Shown piece by piece: positions 58,737-64,000 of a DNA stretch of 64,000 bases. Below the pieces are notes generated by a model. That model was not told where the DNA came from. It did no database searches and saw only the letters and a list, made by a program, of their open reading frames with translations. Positions within the stretch are counted from its first letter, which is position 1. Every line of letters starts with the position of its first letter. The stretch covers positions 28,324,744-28,388,743 of the forward strand of contig NC_059349.1 in NCBI RefSeq assembly GCF_019703515.2. The letters are read 5' to 3'. The DNA is from Myxocyprinus asiaticus. Taxonomy: Eukaryota; Chordata; Actinopteri; Cypriniformes; Catostomidae. A program made the position numbers and the translations under genes.

Positions 58737-59894
58737 AGCTACACTATGTAACTTTTGGCCCTCTAGCTGTTACAAAATAAAACTGCACGCGTCTTGTGGA
58801 AGAACATTGTTTTGGTAATGACGTAAGTTGTGCTTTGGCTCTGCTCCTCTGTGCGGATGAATGTGGTTCAAGGCACCGGTGTACACATGGATACAGGACA
58901 TCTTATCAGAATGAATGGACAAATAAATAACGAAAGAAAGGAAAAGACAGATATCTGAAAACGTCATCTTTGCAGGTAAGTGCCATATCTTATGCTGTTG
59001 TTTTTACTTATTGGATACACTGATGTTTTGAAATAAATGATGTTACAAAAGTAAGGAAACGTTTGTTAACATTAGACACAATGATTGCTCGTCTGATAAG
59101 GTCAAATGTTGTAAAGTTTTACAACTGCAGGATATTCTGGCCAAATACACCACAGTAGTAACTAATTTATAGATTGTCATTGTTACCAACCAGTGGTCAA
59201 CATCATTTCAAGACTCACATGTCCTTGGCAAGCCTAGGACTAAAGAATTTATGTAAATTATTGGCATTAGAAAGAAAAATACACACGTGTGCTAGCAAGT
59301 GAAAAGTTCTGCACCGATTACAGTATAATTATTGTATTTCACTACACACACACACACAGACGTGTGATTACACAACTATACATAAACCATATCAATAAAA
59401 TATCTTACCTGTTGAGTAAGAAAAATGCCATCTCTGGGTCGCATTTAAATCCTTTCAGTTGTCGCCACCACTGAAAAGCCAAGCCAGTGTTGATTCGGGT
59501 TTTATTACGAACTTTGTTGCTTTCCCTTTTTGCTTGTAGACTCTGCTCTGTTCGGGGTTTCTTTGTTTTTACAAGTGGTGATTCCCCGGAGGTTTGCCGT
59601 TTTGAATGATCCATGGTCAATTTTTCTCATTCATTGTGACAACAAACTTTCAGCTTCAGCTATTCCCACACCATACACGCGCTACAGTAGCCGGAGCTTA
59701 TTTTCTCTGTGTACAGATATGACGTGACACGCACGGGCGAATGACGACAGCTCTAAAATATAAATCATTATTATAGGTTTGTCAAAGTGTATTTGAATAA
59801 AGTAATGACATGGTTTGGAAGATGGATTTTTGCTGCACTCTCTCATTAATAACATTTTGTTATTTTTTAACAAAGAAAGTTACATAGTGTAGCT
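58737..59894. mobile_element. TTAA-target element carrying an exon-like ORF
   Basis: TTAA lies at 58733-58736 and 59895-59898. Ends AGCTACACTATGTAACTTT and AAAGTTACATAGTGTAGCT are perfect inverses (19 bp). TTAA targets are used by piggyBac and Kolobok elements. It carries a minus-strand ORF with a splice donor (59409-59620) and no recognisable transposase. Confidence 0.8.
59409..59620 (-). CDS. Exon-like ORF inside the TTAA element (uncharacterised)
   Basis: From ATG at 59618-59620 it reads MTMDHSKRQTSGESPLVKTK, a Lys/Arg-rich tract, then RINTGLAFQWWRQLKGFKCD and PEMAFFLLN. It reaches a canonical donor (CTCAACAG|GTAAG) at 59409, followed by an intronic stop. The N-G-x-AF-xx-WR ... D-x-E-x-AFFLL pattern resembles short first exons of uncharacterised teleost proteins that I recall, with no known function. 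About 70 residues. It may be a captured or transposon-encoded first exon; no downstream exon is found within the element. Confidence 0.45.
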
Positions 59895-59898
59895 TTAA

Positions 59899-60410
59899 GA
59901 TCGTCATGACTTAAAAGCACATTTTTTAAATTTATTATCCACATAGTGGAGGCAGATAGAGAGCCACATATGTATTTGATATCTTCCTGAGTCATTAAAG
60001 CAAAAAAAATGTAACCAAAATAAAAGCACAAAACAGTAAACAGATGAAATGATATCCCATGGCTATCTGACATCACTAAAAAGAAACACATTTCTTATGT
60101 CGCTGGTTGTGAAGAATATGAAAAACAACTTCATCAAAGTATTCAATTAGTTTTAGGGCATTGTTTTCCCTGCCTACTATAATATCTTTGAGCACGTCAA
60201 AAGAGACGGAACAGTGTTTAATGGGATTTGATGTTGTTATAACTAAGCTTAAATCTCAATCTGATGTTCGATTATGTTAAATGTTATATATGTCAAACAT
60301 ATCTAATAGCTCTAAAAAAAAAAAAAACATAGGATTTGTGACTTTACTGCCTCAAAAGGAAATGGGACACCCATTTGTGGATAAAATTTGTATATAAAAA
60401 TTTAACTCAC
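59899..60410. other. glis intron, nothing recognised
   Basis: AT-rich, with a poly-A run at 60314-60327. No repeat family identified. Confidence 0.4.
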
Positions 60411-61553
60411 CATGCACTTGTTGGGCTTCTCACCAGAATGGACTCTCATGTGAATAAGCAGCTTGTATCGAGCATTGAAGGGTTTGTGCCGACGGACACA
60501 CCCTGCCCAGAAGCAGGTAAAGTCCTCCCCTTTTCGCTGATCTATGTGAACCTTCTCTATGTGCCTCACCAGTTCTTCTTTCTGCCCATAAGTAGCCCTA
60601 CAATCACTCCACCGACATGGTTGTTCATCCTTCAGGTGGCCATTAATTTCCTCATTTCCATGCAGCCTGCTCAGTCCCAACCCATTCTTGCATTGATGCA
60701 GTGTAGGAAGTTCCTGAGATGGTACTGTCTGACTATGGTGAACGTTAATTTGCTGGGTTTGTTCCTTGGTTACATTTGAGTCAGAGCAGAGATACTGAAG
60801 CAGTTCCCCCTTGTTTTCAAACTGTAGAAGCTTCTTGTTACAAATCTGAAATTCAGCAACAGGTTCCTGTTTGGGAGACTTTGGAAACAGACACCCTTCT
60901 GGAGGTTTTTCCTGCGGCTGCTGTGTACAGCTGAAGAGAAATTCATGTTGTTCCTCAGGTGGACCACAGAGTGTTGAAAGAGATGGAGAGTTCTGATACA
61001 ACTCTGTCAAAGAGCCAGATGAGAGGTTGGAGGAAGGAGAGGAGAAGGATGGTGAGAAGGCACTGAAAGATGTTGTGGTCACGGAAGAGCAGAATAAGGA
61101 GGAAGACAAGGTATCAGTAACTTGTGATAGGTTATCTCCAACTGAAAGAGTGTAGGATGATCCACTCTTTACTCCATTCATATACGACCCAATGGCTCTT
61201 TCTGTGGAACAGACCAAATCAAGATCATCTGTTGTTGCCGGCACAGCGTACTCAGACAGGCTGCACATCTTAAGACCTTCCATGTGAATTGCTTGATTTA
61301 AATGGCCATTTAAAAAGTACTCATCATGACTGCTGTGGCTAACAAAGCCACACTGTTCCATCTGTGCAACTGCAGGACTAAGCATAGTAGGCCTCATAAC
61401 ATTCTTTGAGTTATTTTCCGTACAGTTGGAGTTGTGTGAGCACATCCCTCTGAATGTGGATTTTCAAACTTTCATTGTAGAAATTACTTGGTGGGTTCTG
61501 GTCTCTCAAATGGGTTTCCGGTTGTGCCACATCTGTGATGATTCCCAAGGCAC
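60411..61553 (-). CDS. glis1: glis1-like exon with start codon, activation region and zinc fingers 1-2
   Basis: Coding from ATG at 61443-61445 to 60411 (345 residues). The start is fixed by an in-frame TGA seven codons upstream, inside the same exon. 61446-61553 is 5' UTR after an acceptor (AAATTGCAG|GTGCC), so at least one non-coding exon lies further right. Residues 1-275 are Ser/Thr/Gln-rich and low complexity (SSSLFCSSVTTTSFSAFSP), as in GLIS N-termini. Finger 1 starts at about 277 (CRWSDC to HIEKVH). The GLIS-type link HIDQRKGEDFT and finger 2 (CFWAGC to HMRVH) follow, then SGEKPNKCM, where the donor ATG|GTGAGT splits finger 3. Finger 1 with its CX4C spacing is characteristic of the GLI/GLIS/ZIC group. 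Confidence 0.9.
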
Positions 61554-64000
61554 CTGCAATTTACATCAATAATATTGAAGAATTTGGACCATGACTTTGG
61601 GAGATATCAGATCAAGTGTGTAAGATGTACTAGTGCATGTTAAGGATGAATTTAAGCGGTTTAGAAAGTTGGAGTTCTGTCCTTCCATCTAAACTGTCCC
61701 AGAATGTAAAGTTCCGTTCAGGCGTTTCACCAGATAATGTTTAATGTTGAAGGATCTTGTTTTCAAGAAATATAATAATTTGAGTTCTTTCTTTATTATA
61801 TGCCATTTTCAGCATGATCTCAAAAAAATTACGTGACTGCGGCAATATTTCTATCAAAAATATAGAAATAGTTTTGTATATTAGGAAAATAATTTTTATT
61901 TGTAACTAGTAGCCCCTAAGAAATATGCAAAAATAAATAAATAAATAAATAAAAATAATTTTCGACCAAGTAGATTTCCTAAAAATTGATGTCAACATAT
62001 GTGGACAGTGGCACTAAGTTGTGAGATTTTAAATAATACCAAGCTATAAAAAGTCAGATTTTTTTTAAATCAAATTGTTTATTATGTTTCTAGAAGTGTT
62101 GCTTATTCATGTTTTTGAGACATTGCAGAAATTATATCAGACATTAATAAATAATTAATAAATTATAAATAATTAATAAATAATTCTGATTCAAAGTAAT
62201 GGCCAACACTAATTACTGCCATGTTTTGGCAAAAATTCTGAATCTACACTCAATGATCACATTATTAGGAACACTATGGTCCTAACAAAGTGCCCAACAT
62301 GGTCTTCTGCTGTTTTAGCCCATTCACCTCAAAGTTCAACATGTTGTGCACTCTGAGATGCTATTATATATATTGTACAGAGTGGTTATCTGAGTTACCA
62401 TAGCCTTTCTGTCAGCTCAACCTTTCTCCGTTGACCTCTCTCATCAACAAGGCGTTTCCGTCCTCAGAACTCCCGCTCACTGGATGTTTTTATTGCCATT
62501 CTGAGTAAACTCTAGAGACCGTTGTGCGTGAAAATCTCAGGAGATCAGCAGTTACAGAAATACTCAAACTAGCCTGTCCAACACCAAAAATCATGCCACA
62601 GTTAAAATCACTGAGATCACATTTATTCCCCATTCTGATGGTTGATGTGAATATTAACTGAAGCTCCTGACCCGTATCTGCATGATTTTATGCACTGCAC
62701 TGATTAGATAAGCTGATTAGATAAGTACAAGTGTCCCATGTCTGCCAACCATGTTGAGTTGTCCAAACATCATCTGCAGACTGAAACTGAACTTTGACCG
62801 GATGATAGGGGCAATGCACTTGGCTGCACAGGAAAGCTATAGGATGCTCCCTTGCTCCCTAATTAGGGAATGACTTTACCTCCAGTGTGCTGTCTGTCTG
62901 CACTGGACTCATAACAGTTTTAAATGCATTTTATTTTCATCCTATTTCCATTTAAAGCCTCTGAAATCAACATTTTCCCATTTTTGATGCATCCATTGAT
63001 TCTCAATGTGATAATGTACAGTGAAAATAAGATATTTAAAGGAAAGATTTGCCTATAGTCCACGTACGTTGTCATTGTGTTTAACAGGGTGCCATTTCAC
63101 AATAAATCTATGCAATTTTTAAAATGGCATATCGGATAAAACTAGAGACTCAAACAGGTTTTAATGTAAAAACTTAATGAGGTTTCTTACCAGATGTAGT
63201 TTTGTTGCCATTTCTCCAAAAGACACGGCACTATATTGTTTTGTCACATGACATAATGACAGCCTAGAGTCTTCTGTCTCCCTGAGGATGTTAAACCTAC
63301 ATCTAACCAATAGTGTCATAAAAAGCAAATGTGATATTAAAAACTTAATTACTAGCAACAACATTGTTGGAAATGCAGATTATGTAATGCAAACATAAAA
63401 TATTGCCTTACAAGTCATACACTATAGTAAAAGTACTTTAATGTCATAAGAAAAGTAAGTTTTTATGAATTGATAATCTGCCATTTCACATGTGATTAGT
63501 GTCAAAGGAAATTTAGCGCCTAGTGTTCATTTCACCAGGAAACTGCCGCAATATGTACAACGAGCTACGTAGAATTCATCTCGCAAAGATGTAGGTGTAG
63601 TAACTTGATTCTATGAGACCAGCCATTTCTGACAGCACACACTGTACTCTCATCACAGCTGTAACAAAAGGAACATATTATGTACTTATACTAGGCTGCT
63701 TAACTATCTTGACCATCACAGTCAACCAGGGTTGGGAAGATTACTTTTAAAAAGTATTCCGCTACAGATTACAGAATTAATGCTGTAAACTGTAATTTGT
63801 AACGTATTCCATTAGATTACTCAAGGTCAGTAACGTATTCTAAATAGTTTGGATTACTTCTTCAGCACTGGTAGATTTTACACTTGTTTTGAACACAAAC
63901 AATTAAATAAAGTTAAAAAAAATACACTTCAATGTAAAAATACATTCTCTAAAAAAAGTCAAAATATTTTATGCAGTTTTGCTACTCAAGTAAATTTATC
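61554..64000. other. Upstream glis intron or 5' region: repeats only
   Basis: 61880-62990 is a second copy of the repeat at 49841-50480 (CAACATATGTGGACAGTGGC; ACCAAGCTATAAAAAGTCAG), interrupted at about 62249-62740 by a mariner-like fossil repeat (CTCAATGATCACATTATTAG; GAGATCAGCAGTTACAGAAA). An ATAA run is at 61936-61952. 63728-64000 begins a hAT-like repeat (CAGGGTTGGGAAGATTACTT) that leaves the window. No upstream glis exon or promoter was recognised. Confidence 0.5.

Larger units (their letters stand above)
21824..61553 (-). other. glis1: glis1-like zinc-finger transcription factor gene (seven coding exons)
   Basis: Reconstructed gene on the minus strand. Exons: 60411-61445 (plus 5' UTR to 61553), 48598-48759, 44923-45033, 42648-42792, 38984-39116, 26749-26888 and 21824-21945. 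Every junction has AG/GT borders and phases agree (0, 0, 0, 1, 2, 1). The protein is about 615 residues, close to the length I recall for mammalian GLIS1. GLIS proteins are nuclear Krueppel-like factors that bind G-rich GLIS sites through five C2H2 fingers. GLIS1 is preferred over GLIS3 because the finger region reads CFWAGCVRR and NKCM|FEGC, where I recall GLIS3 having CPRR and NKCTFEGC. Exons upstream of 61553, with the promoter, are probably outside the window. Confidence 0.82.

Noticed and set aside
60375..60779. 134-residue plus-strand frame
   Set aside because: Antisense to the glis zinc-finger exon.

Overview
The window looks like nuclear DNA of a teleost fish, probably a cyprinid (carp/minnow group). 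Evidence: intron-split vertebrate genes, a very dense load of fish-type transposons (L1 and L2 LINEs, Tc1/mariner, hAT, DIRS, TTAA-target elements, SINE tails) and several copies of a short hairpin repeat that I recall as common in cyprinids. The species call is inference.

Two host genes are supported, both on the minus strand and head to tail. (1) A GLIS-family Krueppel-like zinc-finger transcription factor, best matched to glis1, runs from its start codon at 61445 to its stop at 21824. Seven coding exons can be joined with consistent splice sites and reading phase into a protein of about 615 residues with five C2H2 fingers; its introns are packed with transposons. (2) About 3 kb further downstream, a two-exon gene for a single-pass leucine-rich-repeat membrane protein of about 403 residues (LRRC25-like, tentative) has a 13-base coding exon at 18760-18772 and its main exon at 12645-13843. 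Its cytoplasmic tail carries several tyrosine motifs.

Layout on the + axis: 1-4604 a decayed L1 LINE (minus); 4770-9245 a repeat split by a near full-length L2 LINE (minus); 9250-12644 no gene seen; 12645-18772 the LRR gene, with a three-layer transposon nest in its intron; 18773-21823 intergenic and probable glis 3' UTR; 21824-61553 the glis gene. Its introns hold a Tc1 lacking its catalytic Glu (22985-24544), a decayed DIRS element (about 27030-29560), a four-layer nest (hAT, then Tc1-type MITE, then L2, plus a hairpin MITE; 31144-35956), hAT MITEs (37020-38215), a Tc1 with one nonsense codon (41138-42385), a TTAA element (45207-46373), an LTR-element 3' end carrying mucin-like codon-multiple repeats (51557-53381), another nest (55076-58490) and a TTAA element carrying an exon-like ORF (58737-59894). 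From 61554 to 64000 only repeats are seen.

I do not see a bacterial-type system, an rRNA or tRNA gene, or a CRISPR array. The least explained item is the minus-strand proline/threonine-rich repeat ORF that ends at a polypurine tract beside an LTR at 51557-53259.
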